The notes under the pieces are model-generated. The model was not told the origin of the DNA. It searched no databases and worked only from the letters and a program-made list of their open reading frames with translations. Below are positions 51,099-62,945 of a stretch of DNA of 64,000 bases, piece after piece. Origin of the DNA: Gossypium raimondii (lineage: Eukaryota; Streptophyta; Magnoliopsida; Malvales; Malvaceae). Where the stretch lies: contig NC_068565.1 of NCBI RefSeq assembly GCF_025698545.1, positions 1,612,001 through 1,676,000 of the forward strand, given 5' to 3'. How positions within the stretch are numbered: position 1 is the stretch's first letter; the number at the start of each line of letters is the position of its first letter. The position numbers were made by a program, and so were the translations under genes.

Positions 51099-52160
51099 GT
51101 CTACTTGATTTTTGTTTTTTAAAAATTTAATTTAATTGTAGAAGTATCTGAAAGTTTCTAAGTTAATATAATGCTTAGAACTCGAATCCACGTCCTCCTA
51201 CATTAACAGCAATATTAATATCAACCGAATTAAAACTCAATCTATCAGTAAACTTTTAAGTTAACCTTCGTTATTTTACTGACATGATGCAATATTAAGT
51301 CAGTATTTCACTTGCAACCAAATGTTTTTAATTAAATAAAAAAGGGTTGATATGACGTCATTTAACACACGTGCTATTTACGACTTCAATTATATATATA
51401 TATATATATAAAAGCCAAAGCATGCAAAATTTCCCTTTCTCTTGTACAGCATGCACCCATGAAAAAAGCACCTCACCACTTCATTCACACTTTCTACTGC
51501 TAATTTTTTTATTATATATTTTTATAGTTATAACCAATTAAAAATAAGTTAATATTATTATATAAATTAAAAATTAATTCGATATCTTTTAAATAAAGCT
51601 TCGAGTTCAAGTTTTATAAATAGAGAAAACAATATTAAAAGAGTTTGCCTCTTGTTTAAGGGTTTAACCTAATTCGATTTTGAATTAATCGGGACTCAAT
51701 ATAGCTATTGAACACTAAAGGTTTGTAAAAAAAAATCAACTTAATTAAATACGTGCTTAATAGAAAAAGTATATTCTTAATTAAAGGTGTCTAAAAGTGG
51801 TCATGGGTCGGACAACTCGATCAACCCAGCTTGTTTTAGGCTAAGATTAAATTTGGCAATTTTTACTTTAACTCGACCTAATTTGATTAACTGTTCAATA
51901 ATTAAAAAATATAAAAATATATTTTATTAATTTTTAAACAATAAAACGGACTTTTTGAGTGGCCCAAGCTCATATATGAAATTATAATTTGGAACCAAGC
52001 CTAAAACTTGCTCCACCTAACCTGCTCGGATAGCTCATTTTATTATTTTAAAATAATATAATTTAAATTCAAATTTGACCAACTGATTCAAAAACAAAAA
52101 AAAAATATTTATTCAAACACGACCTAAATTGAATCCAACCTATTGAACAGAATAGAAGAC
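51099..52160. repeat. intergenic with SINE fragment and hAT-type remnant
   Basis: 51175-51245 matches the SINE-like family ('cgaatccacgtcctcctaca'). 51390-51411 is an (AT)n run. 51784-52140 is a decayed hAT-type element ('ggtgtctaaaagtggtcatg' start). No gene. Confidence 0.45.
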
Positions 52161-52163
52161 TTA

Positions 52164-52313
52164 GGGTGGGTTTGGATGGGCGATTGGGTGCGGTGCGGTG
52201 CGTTTAGCTTACTTTTTGTTTTACGTTACAGTATCGCTACAGTATCTAATCTCACCGTCACCGCTGTTTTTACACTAACCGCAGATAAACGCACCGTCCA
52301 TCCAAACTCACCC
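52164..52313. mobile_element. Tourist-type MITE (150 bp), TTA target duplication
   Basis: It starts GGGTGGGTTTGGATGGGCG and ends CATCCAAACTCACCC, flanked by TTA at 52161-52163 and 52314-52316. It is inverted relative to 50946-51095 and lies about 170 bp upstream of the TATA box of the next gene. Confidence 0.88.
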
Positions 52314-52479
52314 TTAACCCGTAAACAAGTCTATTTTTAACCTAACTTACCCTACTTTTCTTTTCTTCCATAAAGTAACCTCATGCAAAAAAACAAAACA
52401 TAAAAAAAAAAGCAATTAAAAAAAATATAGAATCTATTGAATATCACCAAAATATATCCTCCTTTTGTTTAGTCCCCAC

Positions 52480-52488
52480 TATATATAA
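52480..52488 (+). promoter_or_regulatory. TATA box of the DUF4408-type gene
   Basis: TATATATAA about 105 bases before the start codon at 52591. Confidence 0.55.
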
Positions 52489-52590
52489 TCAACTCAATGT
52501 TGCCACCTTGTTGAATGTTCAGTCTATGCATAAGTTTTTCTAATACAAAATCCCATTTTAGCCACCAAAAAAAATCGATTGAAAATTTTC

Positions 52591-53385
52591 ATGGATTCCA
52601 TTAGGGCAAAGAAGATTCAAGCAATGAAGAAATATAGGAAAACCCAGTTTTCAAGTCATAATTTTCTTCATTTTGTGGCTGTTTTTGGGATTTTAATTCT
52701 TAGTTCATTTTGGTCCGTTAATCCTTCTTTATGTTCATCAATGAAGCAATTTGTTATAATCTCTCTTCCGTGTATTTGGTCTTCTTTTTTCAACCCTAAA
52801 TGTTTGTTTATCGTGGTTAATGTCATTGTTGTATTCCTTGTTGGAGAATCCGGGCTCGTTGGTTCAAAAGTTTCTCCAGGTCGTGATGTTTATGATGAGT
52901 ATGTCGAGAGGAATCGAAGGGTTAAGGGTGTTTCAGTCTCAACGACGGTGCCTCGAGAGGTGGGAGATTATAAGGCAATGGATTCCGAAGAAGGAAAGGG
53001 AGGATTTGATCAAACTGAAGAAGAAGAAGAAAAAGGGTTGTTCGAAGTGAAAGAAGTGATAACATCGGAAGCCGAGTCCGGGGAGGAAGAACAAACACGT
53101 GAAGTTGAAGAAGAAGAAGAAAAAGGGTCGTTCGAAGTGAAAGACGTGATAACATCGAAGGTCGACCCCTTGGAAGAGGAACGAACATGTGAAATTAAAG
53201 AAGAAAAAGGGTTGATCGAAGTGAAAGAAACGAAAACATGGAAGGTCGAACATGGAAGGTCGATTGTTGAAGATCATCAAGAGATTGAATTGCCGGAATT
53301 TAATAAAAGAGTTGAAGAGTTCATTGCTAGAGTTAATAAACAAAGGTGGATGGAAGCTCAATCATTAGGGTCTTGTAAGGTATAA
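52591..53385 (+). CDS. DUF4408-type membrane protein with acidic repeats, intronless, 264 aa
   Basis: A plant protein of unknown function. The N terminus (MDSIRAKKIQAMKKYRK) and two membrane segments (about residues 25-42 and 72-88) match the DUF4408 layout. The C-terminal block (FNKRVEEFIARVNKQR) is like the short motif of DUF761 proteins, some of which were first noted in cotton fibre. I start at 52591; the frame is open for four more codons upstream, but only from a TTG. Between the two domains lies a Glu/Lys-rich region made of three repeats: each has an E-run, then KG(L/S)(F/I)EVK, and the first two continue with VITS. The second membrane segment is followed by a long hydrophilic part, so the acidic repeats probably lie on one side of the membrane. 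A TATA box at 52480 supports transcription. Domain calls are from memory; no function is claimed. Confidence 0.8.
   Translation: MDSIRAKKIQAMKKYRKTQFSSHNFLHFVAVFGILILSSFWSVNPSLCSSMKQFVIISLPCIWSSFFNPKCLFIVVNVIVVFLVGESGLVGSKVSPGRDVYDEYVERNRRVKGVSVSTTVPREVGDYKAMDSEEGKGGFDQTEEEEEKGLFEVKEVITSEAESGEEEQTREVEEEEEKGSFEVKDVITSKVDPLEEERTCEIKEEKGLIEVKETKTWKVEHGRSIVEDHQEIELPEFNKRVEEFIARVNKQRWMEAQSLGSCKV
53017..53270 (+). repeat. 90-bp in-frame tandem repeat within the DUF4408-type gene
   Basis: Units start at 53017, 53107 and 53197, an exact 90-bp (30-codon) period. The third unit is shortened. Each contains 'gaagaaaaaggg' then 'atcgaagtgaaaga' or 'ttcgaagtgaaaga'. Confidence 0.9.
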
Positions 53386-54451
53386 TTATTACTAGATTAC
53401 GGCACACACCACATCATGATGTGAGTAGGAAAAAAAAAGAGAGTAAAAAGTTATTAGATATTAAATGGGTTTAGGTTTTGAAAATTATGATGTATTAAGT
53501 TAAGTCTAAAAAAATGAAATTTTTAATTATTTTTGAATTGAGTTCTTGTTGAAATAATAAATTATTATTTTCTATATTAACTGCATGTAAAAATTATCCT
53601 CGTATGATTTAAGAAAGTTTATCATGTAAACTTAGTTGTTTATTTTAATTTCACACTATTTTTATTTTAATTTTGTTGAAACTAATCCAAGGATAGGCTA
53701 TATATATTTTTATTAAAATTTTAAATATCATTATATTTTATAGTATGTAAATTATAAAATTTTAGATATGCCTTTAAGCTTGAATTAGACATGTACCCGC
53801 TTAAGCCCATATAAAATTTAAGATGGTGTAAGCAAAAATATTATGCCCAATAGATGAGCTTGGACAAAAAAATCAAACCCGATTAAATTATGAGCTAAGC
53901 TTGGACTTAAACTTTTCGGACCCGAGCCCAATCCATTTTCTATGTCTATAATATAATATACTAAGTTATATATATATATTGTATAATTTATAACACATAA
54001 TAATTAAATATATAGTAATATATAATACTATAATGTAAATATTAAAAAATTGTTAAGATGATTATCTATAAAATTTAATAAAAGAAAATATATTAAATTA
54101 AAATATATAAATATTTTTTAAAAATATAGGTAGGACAAAGATGAATTTGAATTAACTATTTATAAATGTGAGCAAGCTTAAGCAAAATTTTAAATTCATA
54201 TTTCGATTAGGCTTAAGTAAATATAAAGTGTGTTAATATTATGCTTAAGTTCAACCCAAATCCGGCCAATGAACACCTCTAACTTGGACAAAGCTCAAAA
54301 ACTGTTCCATTTTCTCATTCATAAATTAAAAATCAGTATACATACATTTTCTAATTACATATAAGTGAAAGATTACAGTATAAATTTAAACCATTTAATG
54401 TGTAACATAAAAAGAGTGAACTACTTGTACAACTTGTTTAACACTGTCTGC
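53386..54451. repeat. intergenic with decayed hAT-type element
   Basis: 53788-54282 starts 'tagacatgtacccgctta' and ends 'ccaatgaacacctcta', inverted hAT-like ends. The 8-bp flanks agree only partly, so it is old. The right end holds the 3' UTR of the minus-strand FTSH2. Confidence 0.5.
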
Positions 54452-57191
54452 TTAAACAGAGACTGGGGTGGGTACTGAAGGAGGGACCTGATTTTCGGCC
54501 GGGATTTCAACAAACTCCGAAAGGATTGCCCTGAATTCATCTCCGCTCATCGTTTCCTTCTCAATGAGGACTTCGACGATCTTGTCAATGGCTTCACGGT
54601 TGTTCCTTATGTGTTGCAACGCAATCTCGTAAGCACTGTCTGATAGCCTCTTGACGGCAGTATCGATGTCTTCGGCGAGTTTTTCTGACATTGAGTTTCT
54701 TGCCATCATTCTCATTATGACGTCGGCGCTTTGGGCTGATGAGTCCATAAGGGACCATGGACCAATTTCGGACATTCCGAATGTCACCACCATCTGCAAA
54801 GATTGATTCACAGTTTTGTTAAATTACATTGCTGCGGTATGTAGTAGACAAATCCAGCACAAGACAGTTTCATGGGGGCCATTAAGCATTTCTGTGCCCC
54901 TGGATTAAATGGTTCCTAGGTAACTCATGGCAGAGGGATAAACTGGAGATATGCAGGTAATCCAACAAAAGCGACTTGTTCCTAGGTAACTCATGGCAGA
55001 CGGATAAACTGGAGATATGCAGGTAATCCAACAAAAGCAACTTGAACTATAAACAGAGCAACACTATGCTACAAAAAGTTAGGCATATGCAGTAAGGAAC
55101 TCGTTGCAGAGAATTTCTAATAAAAACCAATCAAGTGGCATAGAACGACAGCTGAATTTTACTGAGCTTGAAGCAGAAGCTTAGAAATGTGGAATTACCT
55201 GTTTAGCCAAACCAGTAATCTGCTGCAAATCACCAGCTGCACCTGTTGTCACCTCAGGTTCACCGAAGATGATTTCCTCTGCGGCTCTGCCACCAAGTCC
55301 ACCAACAATTCTTGCAAAGAGTTGTTGCTTGGAGATCAAGGTAGGGTCATCTGAAGGAATGAACCAGGTAAGACCGCGTGCCTGGCCACGTGGAATCAAG
55401 GTGACTTTTTGAACAGGATCGTGACCCGGTGTCAAAGTTCTGAGACATGAAGGTATCACAATCGTAAGTTTCTTAAACAGTCATTCTAAAATAAAGACGA
55501 CAGTATTAACAGATAAAAACGAACAAGCATGCATAATGAGAGTTGAAGACGTTATTTGAGGTATGAAACACGAAAAGTAAATTAACATGCTCTTATTTCA
55601 CTCACCCGCAAATGGCATGGCCGACCTCGTGGTATGCAACCAAGCTTTTGCTCTTTCCATCAGTCATAACTGTTCCTTCCATTCCAGCCACGATCCTATC
55701 AATTGAATCATCGATTTCTTTAGATGAAATTGCGGTCTTGCCACGCCGACCAGCCAATATAGCAGCTTCGTTTAATAGATTTGCTAGATCTGCTCCACTA
55801 AAACCAGGCGTTCTCATGGCTATAACATCAAATGATACATCAGTTTCAAACTTCTTGTTGCTACCATGAACCTTTAGTATCTCAGTTCTGCCTCTGATAT
55901 CCGGAACATCAACAGTGACCTGCATTAAAGCATCATGTTGGCTACTTTGTTGTGTAGCTAATAAGAATGATACAACATACGAGCAATAATTATATGTTTT
56001 TACCTGTCTATCAAACCGTCCTGGCCTCAACAAAGCGGAATCAAGAATGTCAGCTCTGTTAGTTGCTGCAATTACGATGATACCGGTGTTACCCTCGAAA
56101 CCATCCATTTCGGTCAAAAGCTGGTTAAGAGTTTGCTCTCTCTCATCATTCCCTCCACCAATACCAGTTCCTCTTTGTCGTCCAACGGCATCAATTTCAT
56201 CCACAAAGACAATACAGGGGGCATTCTCCTTGGCCTTCTTGAAAAGATCACGAACTCGAGAAGCACCAACACCAACAAACATTTCAACAAACTCAGAACC
56301 GGAAATGGAGAAGAATGGCACACCAGCTTCACCGGCAATTGCCTTAGCAAGAAGAGTCTTTCCGGTTCCAGGAGGGCCAATGAGAAGAACACCTTTAGGG
56401 ATACGAGCCCCGACTGCGGTAAATCTTTCTGGCTTCTTTAAGAACTCCACAACCTCCATGAAGTCCTGCTTTGCTTCATCAACTCCAGCAACATCATCGA
56501 ATGTTACACCGGTGTTAGGTTCCATTTGAAACTTTGCTTTCGATTGACCAAAAGCAAGGGGAAAACCAGGCCCACCCGGACCTCCCATTCCACCAGACGA
56601 TCTCCTTGAAAGAAGGAACAACCCTCCAATCAAGATTAATGGGAATGCTAGATTGCCAATCAAGTTAAATAACAACGAACCGGAGTCTTCTTGAGCATTA
56701 TGGGCAGCAAAGTCAATGTTCTTCTCCCTAAACTTCTGAAGAAGTTCTTGGCTAAGTCCTGGCAACTGCACACGAACTCGTTGAACACGGTTTCCCAACT
56801 CAGGAGAGACAGCTTCCACAATAGCTATCGTTCCATTTTCAAACAAATCCACTTTTTTAACCCTGTCCTTGTCCAAATACTCCAAAAACCTAGAATACGA
56901 CATTCTCGAGGAAGAAACCCCTTGTTCATCAGCATACGCTTTACCATTTCCTAGTAAAGCCGGAACTCCAATTCCAGCAGTTCCGAGTAATGACTTCAAG
57001 AATCCCCTTCTTCCTTCATGTTGTTTAAGTTTTAAAGATGCCTTTACGAGTACGGCATTCGATTTCCGACCCAACGATGAAATGGCGGGGGTAAATACAA
57101 TATTCCTCCCATAAAAGTCTTTACTCAACTTCGATTTAGTTCTGTGAGTAGACAGACCGTTTCCTAGCAAGCATGCTGACGATGCTGCCAT
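54452..57191 (-). CDS. FTSH2: thylakoid ATP-dependent zinc metalloprotease FTSH2 (VAR2), 4 exons, 694 aa
   Basis: The type-B subunit of the thylakoid FtsH hexamer, which removes photodamaged D1 protein in photosystem II repair. Exons on the minus strand: 57191-56004, 55919-55606, 55439-55199, 54793-54452; phases close. The start gives [14 protein letters not shown] as in VAR2. Residues 1-87 are a two-part targeting signal: a stroma-directed part, then RR at 61-62, a hydrophobic stretch and an AYA-D cut site at 85-88, as for the twin-arginine route. A membrane segment is at about 172-195. Walker A GPPGTGKT is at 272-279, Walker B IVFVDE at 327-332, the second region of homology ([19 protein letters not shown]) follows, and the zinc site HEVGH is at 493-497. 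All catalytic parts are intact. FTSH8 is the close paralogue and cannot be excluded. A MITE-free 849-bp 5' UTR intron is likely (57192-58040). Confidence 0.94.
54913..55044. repeat. 66-bp tandem duplication in FTSH2 intron 3
   Basis: Units 54913-54978 and 54979-55044 differ at two positions (g/c at 54946/55012-like and g/a near the end). They are recent and non-coding. Confidence 0.92.
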
Positions 57192-58041
57192 CTGCATTAT
57201 AAACAAATAAATCATTGTAACAAAAAAACACTTGAATTATTCAACTATTTGAGTCCATAAGTGCAACCAAGCATAACCCAAATTTTATTTCAAAAAGAAA
57301 TAAAAAACTTCTTTGTTCCAATCTGAAAACTGAACGGACTCAGCCGCTTGAGTAGTCATTAGCATCCTAGCAAGCACTAGACTTCGAGTCTCACTGACAG
57401 TCTCATTTTGCGGGTGATATGCAAGTAGCGAGGCTGGTGGCCAGAGGCAGATCCTTATAGGAGCTAGGAGTCCTTGCCCCGTCCCCGTCCCCCAAAATTT
57501 GGGTAATTATCATTAAGTCCTTTATAATTTATAGAAAATTAAATTAAACCTTACAAAATTTTTGGAAATTCTTATTAAGCCCCTAAAAAATTTGGAAAAG
57601 TTAATTAATCCCCAAAACTTAATGCCAAGATATGCTACTGTACTACCCACAGCTAAGCTTTAGTGTACTAAAAAGAGAGAAAATAACAGTGAAGTGTGTC
57701 TAAGAATATAAAACTATCATATAGAAAAGGTTTATTTCTACTAATTATCAACCTGCTGGAGAGCAAAGCAAAAACTAGCATTCACAGCAACCACCACACA
57801 CGCACAAAAAAAATAAAAATAAAAATCCAAACTTTCTTTCCCAAATCTTCAATCACAAAAAAAAACCCATTATGGAATTCATTACTCAACCAGCTAATTC
57901 ACAAAGAAAAATGTAATTCAAAGGCATATAAACAACATATAAAGATAAAAGACCCAGAAAACCAATCACTAATAACTCTTCATTCAAAACAATGAAACTA
58001 TACTATACCAAGAAAAAAGAGGAAAAGGGATTGAAGTTACC
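57192..58041 (-). other. likely 5' UTR intron of FTSH2
   Basis: In the gene's sense, GCAAAG|GTAACT at 58041/58040 is a strong donor, and GCAG directly precedes the start codon at 57191. The donor is preceded by a CT-rich leader. The intron (57192-58040) contains a decayed repeat at 57440-57620 ('cccgtccccgtcccc', 'aaatttgg'). Confidence 0.55.
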
Positions 58042-58193
58042 TTTGCAAGAAGAGGAACTGAGAAAAAAAAAAAAGAAGAGGGTATACCAAAATAAGATGA
58101 TTAAAGCTAGAAATGGGTCGCTGTGGAGTAAAGAAATGGCGGAATTGAACTGGAAAATAAAGGGTGATTTTTCGAGATTGGATGTGGTTTGAG

Positions 58194-58208
58194 AATAATA
58201 TACGTGGC
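58194..58208 (-). promoter_or_regulatory. TATA-like and ACGT element of the FTSH2 promoter
   Basis: In the gene's sense the sequence reads GCCACGTATATTATT. It overlaps a CACGT core, as bound by bZIP factors in light-regulated plant promoters, with a TATA-like run. It lies about 155 bases upstream of the proposed 5' UTR donor. Placement is inferred. Confidence 0.35.
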
Positions 58209-58616
58209 GTCTTTAGAATGGCTCTTAATTTGTCAAACTGGGTGCTTGTGTTTTTAACAATTTGCACATCAGTCCTTAAAGGAGATTTTTTTGTGAGGAT
58301 TTGATTTCCCAGGTTTTATCATGTATGGTTGATAATGTTGTTACATAACAATTTCCTAAAATTGATTTAACATCTTGATTTTGATTTTTCTTCTATCAAA
58401 TTTTCATTGGTTGTATCAAAATTGGTACCCACCAATTTTCTTTATTTTTTTTAAAATTAAATAATTTATAACTACGTGTCTTAATTATATTTTTATATTT
58501 ATATTTTTAAAATAAAATGGTTGTATTTTCTTTTTTTTGGAAAGCGAAATTTTATTGAAATGTGAAACTTTTTCGATTAAGGAAAGGATGGGATAAAAAC
58601 ACCATTACATAATAAC

Positions 58617-59003
58617 TAGAGGTGCTCATGGGTCGGGAGGTCCAGCCCGGCCCGATGGCCCCCGAAATATGGGAAGATTCGGGTAAAATTATAGGTCCAA
58701 AATATGGGTTTGGGCAAAAAAAGAGGCCCGTTTAAAAAATAGGCCGGGCCTCAGGCACCACTTTTTTTGGCTCGGCCCAGCCCGGCCCGAATATAATAAA
58801 TATATTTTTTAATTTTTTTAATTTTAGAATACTTTTTTATTTTTTATTTTAAAAATAAATATTTGGTGTTTATTAAAAAAATAGGCCAGGTCGAGCCAAG
58901 CTCGGGCTTAGAAATTTTTTTCCCGAGTCGGGCCTAGAAAAAATTTTAGGCCCATGCGGGCCAAAAAATTTTCTGGTCCCGGCCCGCCCCATGAGCACCT
59001 CTA
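58617..59003. mobile_element. hAT-type MITE (387 bp) with exact 8-bp target duplication
   Basis: Inverted ends TAGAGGTGCTCATGGG on both sides. ATAATAAC at 58609-58616 is repeated exactly at 59004-59011. Subterminal 'cccggcccga' blocks and an AT-only centre match 44833-45219, which has the same length. Confidence 0.9.
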
Positions 59004-59011
59004 ATAATAAC

Positions 59012-61478
59012 ATAGGTCTAAAGTAATAAAATAGGTATAGTCTTTTTTGGTACAACAAATAAATTAAAATCCATAATTAAATTGGACGAGACCACCTTCT
59101 TCTAGAGCAATCATCATGTATCAACGGAAGGACTTTATTCGGTGGTGATATGTAAAGCTTTTACAATTAAGGAAAGGATGAGATAACAAATATTGGTACG
59201 TAAGAACAAAAGCCCAACTTTATGCATATTATAAAAAATCGATATGAACACTTAGTTGAAATTAATTGATACTGGAATAAAATGTCTAACATGAACTTAT
59301 TGCTCCGAAGAAAAACGTAAACAATGACACGAACATCATGAATACAAGTCACGCCGATGGGGCATCCATCACTAAATTGAATCTCCTCGAGTTAGCATTG
59401 AATTTGACAATAATGATATTTGTTCCTAATATCTCCACGCTCATTACACCATTATTGATACATGGTACTAACGGAACTGGAGAAGAAGAGAATGTGGTGC
59501 CAAAGGAGACCAGTTCACTCATTTTAGGACTAAAAGTCGGACAAATAGAGGGTCTCAGATAAATGCTTAACGTATTAGGATTTTGATATATTTAATTATT
59601 TTTTATATATTAATAAAAATAAATCTTATTTATACATATTCATGCAATTTAAAATTGTAAAAGGAAATCTTAATCCTATCTGAATTTCTTTTTAATATTT
59701 TTAATATTTTGGATAATAAAATATTTAATAAAATATTTCATGCTTTTTTCAATTAAAGTGGATTATTTTAAAATATATCTTTTCAAAATGTATATACAAT
59801 TATCCGATGCATCTCATGTCTAGTTATCTTAAAGAACAATATTGTTATTTATAATTATCTTTAAAATTTTGTATTTTATTTTTAAAATATTTTTAATAAA
59901 AGTAATTATTTAATATTTTAAAATTACTTTTATAAGATAAAATAAAATATTAAAAAACAAATTTGAAATAATTCTAAAATGAAAATTATCCCACCAATCA
60001 TCTTATAAAATAAAATAAAAAATTTGAAAATTATCTCAACAGTTATCTTTGGCTTGGGGTTTGTGTACCGATTATAAATATCATATCTGCAAACACACAT
60101 AAAACTTAGGTTACATCAGAAAATTTAAAATATGTGGCAAATTATTTATTTATTTAATAAATTTTAGATTTCATCTTTTCATTATTATATTCATAACTCT
60201 TATCATTTTTTATAATTTATTTAATATGTAATAATTATTTACGTTTCTTATATATAAATTTTGGAAATAATAAAAGATAGTTCTTCAAGGAGAATGAATT
60301 ATCGTCTGAATCAATAAATTTATTTACTGTAAATCCTTATTTTGTAACATATGTTTTATATATATATATAAAAAACTATATTATCTTGATTCAACAATCA
60401 ATTTTACCGATTTTTAACCTAATTCAACTAATTTCAAATGATTTATGAGTCAACCAATCTAACTCTTCCTTAATATGTTTTGGTTTAAACATAAATCAAT
60501 GCTTGCATATACAAATAAAAATAAAATAAAATTCAAACCAAAACGCCTAAAGACGAATGGAGAAAAAATATTATAATAATAATTATTAACATAAGTGAGA
60601 TTTTTTCAAAACAACATATTTTTAAATAATGGGTCGTGCGATTGTATCTCTTCGGAGATTCAATTGGGATTTTGAGTGGAGTTTTTTCTTCTTTTTTTAT
60701 AATTTATGAGTGCATAATTATAATATAAATTATAAATATATGTCGAAATAATTACAAAATAGAATTATAGCAATACAAAATATAAACAATGAAAAATCAA
60801 AATGTAACTGAATAAAACCCAATGCCTGGTATGATTTAAGACATGTATAACATTGCACACGGTAGAACTTGAACATGAATACTCAAAAACCCAATGCCTC
60901 AACCTTTACTCAAAACCCCGTAATAATTGAGTATTTTTCAATGTCACTAATGTTAATACTTTCAATGACCAAACTCAAAACCCCGAATAATTGAGTGGCC
61001 ACGGGGAAAGTTTACCCCCTACCCCAAAAGAAAATAAACAAGAAATTCAAGCAATTTTAAGTTGAGATCTAAACCATAACAGCAAACATGGTAGATATCA
61101 TATCACATTTCAAGTGAATTTTATAATATTCACTTTGGGTTTTAATGAACTCCACATGCCACAATAATTACCATAATCCATCAAAATTTTCCCTAAAAAT
61201 TAAAATAAAGCACATGATGCACTAGTAAGTTTACAACTAGCACTAAGATAATATGTCAAAGCCGACAAAAATTTACATTCAAGAATTTGCTTGCAATAGC
61301 TATAAGTAATCACATATAATATATATAATATATATTGAAGTGATAAGTGGTTACATTTTACCTGCTGGAAGTATGATCCATAGGAAACCTTTTTGCTGTG
61401 TACTTTTTCTTTTCCTTTTTTCAATTTGATGAAGAAATCGGTTTAAAGCATTTTGACCAAACTTTAGGGCAGCTACAA
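59012..61478. other. intergenic, nothing firm
   Basis: Very AT-rich. The direct repeat 'aaggaaaggatg' at 58579 and 59170 flanks the hAT element region. 'caaaaccccgtaataattga' near 60910 is repeated in part at 60968. The 74-codon frame at 59338 shows no family resemblance. The right end is the 3' UTR of the ABCD2-like gene. Confidence 0.35.
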
Positions 61479-62945
61479 CTATAACTTCAAGAAATTGTGT
61501 AAAGTGTCCTGCTCAATGAATTTGATGTTCCAATTGCGTTGTCTGCTATCTGCATCTGCCGATGATATATCTAGGACCCTACTATGATAAGCATATAAGG
61601 TACGACGATGACCAATACTGATATATGTGATGCCCGCTGCCTTCATCTTCTCGTACAAATGGGCCTGTATATGGAATTTAAGCACAACACCATTAACGTA
61701 AATCTTAATCTTGGAAGGGAGAATGGTTTTTAACACTCTAGAAAGGGAGCGCAACCAAAAATTAAGATCCAATTGTTAATAATGTTTTTTTTTTTTTTGG
61801 TTAAATTTGTTGGTGACACATTCTGAAATACAAAAAAAAAAAAAAAACCCTCACTTGGTAGCAATGTAACTAAAAAATAACATTGTAATGAACATGAATT
61901 TAACAAAATAGTCTTAACTGTATTAACACTGAGACCTGAATTTTGAAATCTGAAAAGTGGAGGATTAAATTCTTAGAAATAAAAGTATAGGGACTAAATT
62001 TTAAATTTATGAAGAGTACAGAGACTTATGACATATTTTAACATTGTAGAACTACCGGCAAACTATATGTTAAGGATACCTTTCCCAAGGTATTATTTTT
62101 TGTGCTTTTCTAGAACTACCAGCAAACTATATGTTAAGGATACCTTAATTATAGTTTCTTATTCTACAAGTTAATTTTAGATTCTTATTCTACAAGACTA
62201 AAACCCTATGTAACCTTAACGGACAATTCTTAGTAATAAAATAAGACAGACTTTCATTCAAATTATTGAGGTTTAAGACTTTCTCCCTAACGAGTCCAAG
62301 GTTAAGAGCTCCCTGATGAGTTACATATATATTATAAATCATACAACAAGGGTAAAACTTTATCAATCGAAGCAGGTTATTTCCCATGAACCGCCATGTG
62401 ACACAATCCATAACCCGTGAACATAACACTGTAGCAGGAATAATTTTCATTTGGCTATTACTATGTTCTCCCATTCTTTGTGGTCAAAAGGTGTCAGCTA
62501 CATTACAAGCAAAGAATACGAATATTATTTACTTGGACAAGGACATTGAATATGAGACATTCATCTAAAAAAACCTCAATAACACGAAGCTAAGGAGAAG
62601 TCTAGAGTTCATAAGACCACATGGCTTCACAAAAATAAAGAGTATAAATTTTAGAATTCAGACATACCTCATTGACCTCATCCAAAGCACTGGTGGATTC
62701 ATCCAATAGGGCCAACTTTGGTTTAGAAAGCAACAAACGTGCAAAAGCAAGGCGTTGTTGCTCGCCAAGGGAAAGAACACTGGACCACTCATATACCGTG
62801 TCAAGACCTTTGAAGCGAGACAATATATAGCCAATGCGGACATCTTCTAAAACCTGTGTTAAATCATCTGTTGTAGGAACAGGGACGCGATGCTTTTCAC
62901 TCACATTTTTAGAGTTTGGAACTTGCGTCAAGAAAGGCAATGAAC
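61479..62945 (-). CDS. ABCD2: ABCD2-like plastid half-ABC transporter, C-terminal two exons
   Basis: The end of an ABC-transporter nucleotide-binding domain of the D family, closest in my memory to Arabidopsis ABCD2, a chloroplast half-transporter. Exons on the minus strand: 62945-62668 (278 nt, entering in phase with two bases to complete a codon) and 61664-61479 (62 codons with stop). The ABC signature reads [15 protein letters not shown], followed by Walker B with [12 protein letters not shown]; the last exon has the H-loop histidine in SIGHRRTL. The C terminus is [15 protein letters not shown] plus a short tail. The acceptor at 62945 is good, so more exons should lie upstream (higher coordinates). 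Walker A, the Q-loop and the membrane domain are not seen in the remaining 1055 bases. Either an intron runs past the window edge or the gene is a fragment. Confidence 0.75.
61665..62667 (-). repeat. intron of the ABCD2-like gene with repeats
   Basis: A 1003-bp intron. It holds a direct repeat of 'actaccagcaaactatatgttaagg' type (about 62047-62080 and 62112-62145; 'aaactatatgttaaggatac' in both) and traces of the 'gggactaaattttaaattt' repeat also seen at 5820-6130. Confidence 0.6.

Noticed and set aside
52579..52590. Longer start for the DUF4408-type protein
   Set aside because: The upstream extension begins with TTG; the first ATG is at 52591 and gives the expected family N terminus.
52939..53361. 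140-codon minus-strand frame opposite the DUF4408-type gene
   Set aside because: Phe/Leu-rich mirror of the GAA-rich repeat; explained by base composition.
56047..56529. 160-codon plus-strand frame opposite FTSH2
   Set aside because: It is an antisense shadow of the conserved AAA domain, with no family resemblance.
57192..57215. Upstream in-frame extension of FTSH2 (eight residues)
   Set aside because: It lies in the likely 5' UTR intron just before a GCAG acceptor, and the family starts at MAASSACL.
59338..59562. 74-codon plus-strand frame
   Set aside because: No recognisable domain, no promoter signals, AT-rich surroundings.
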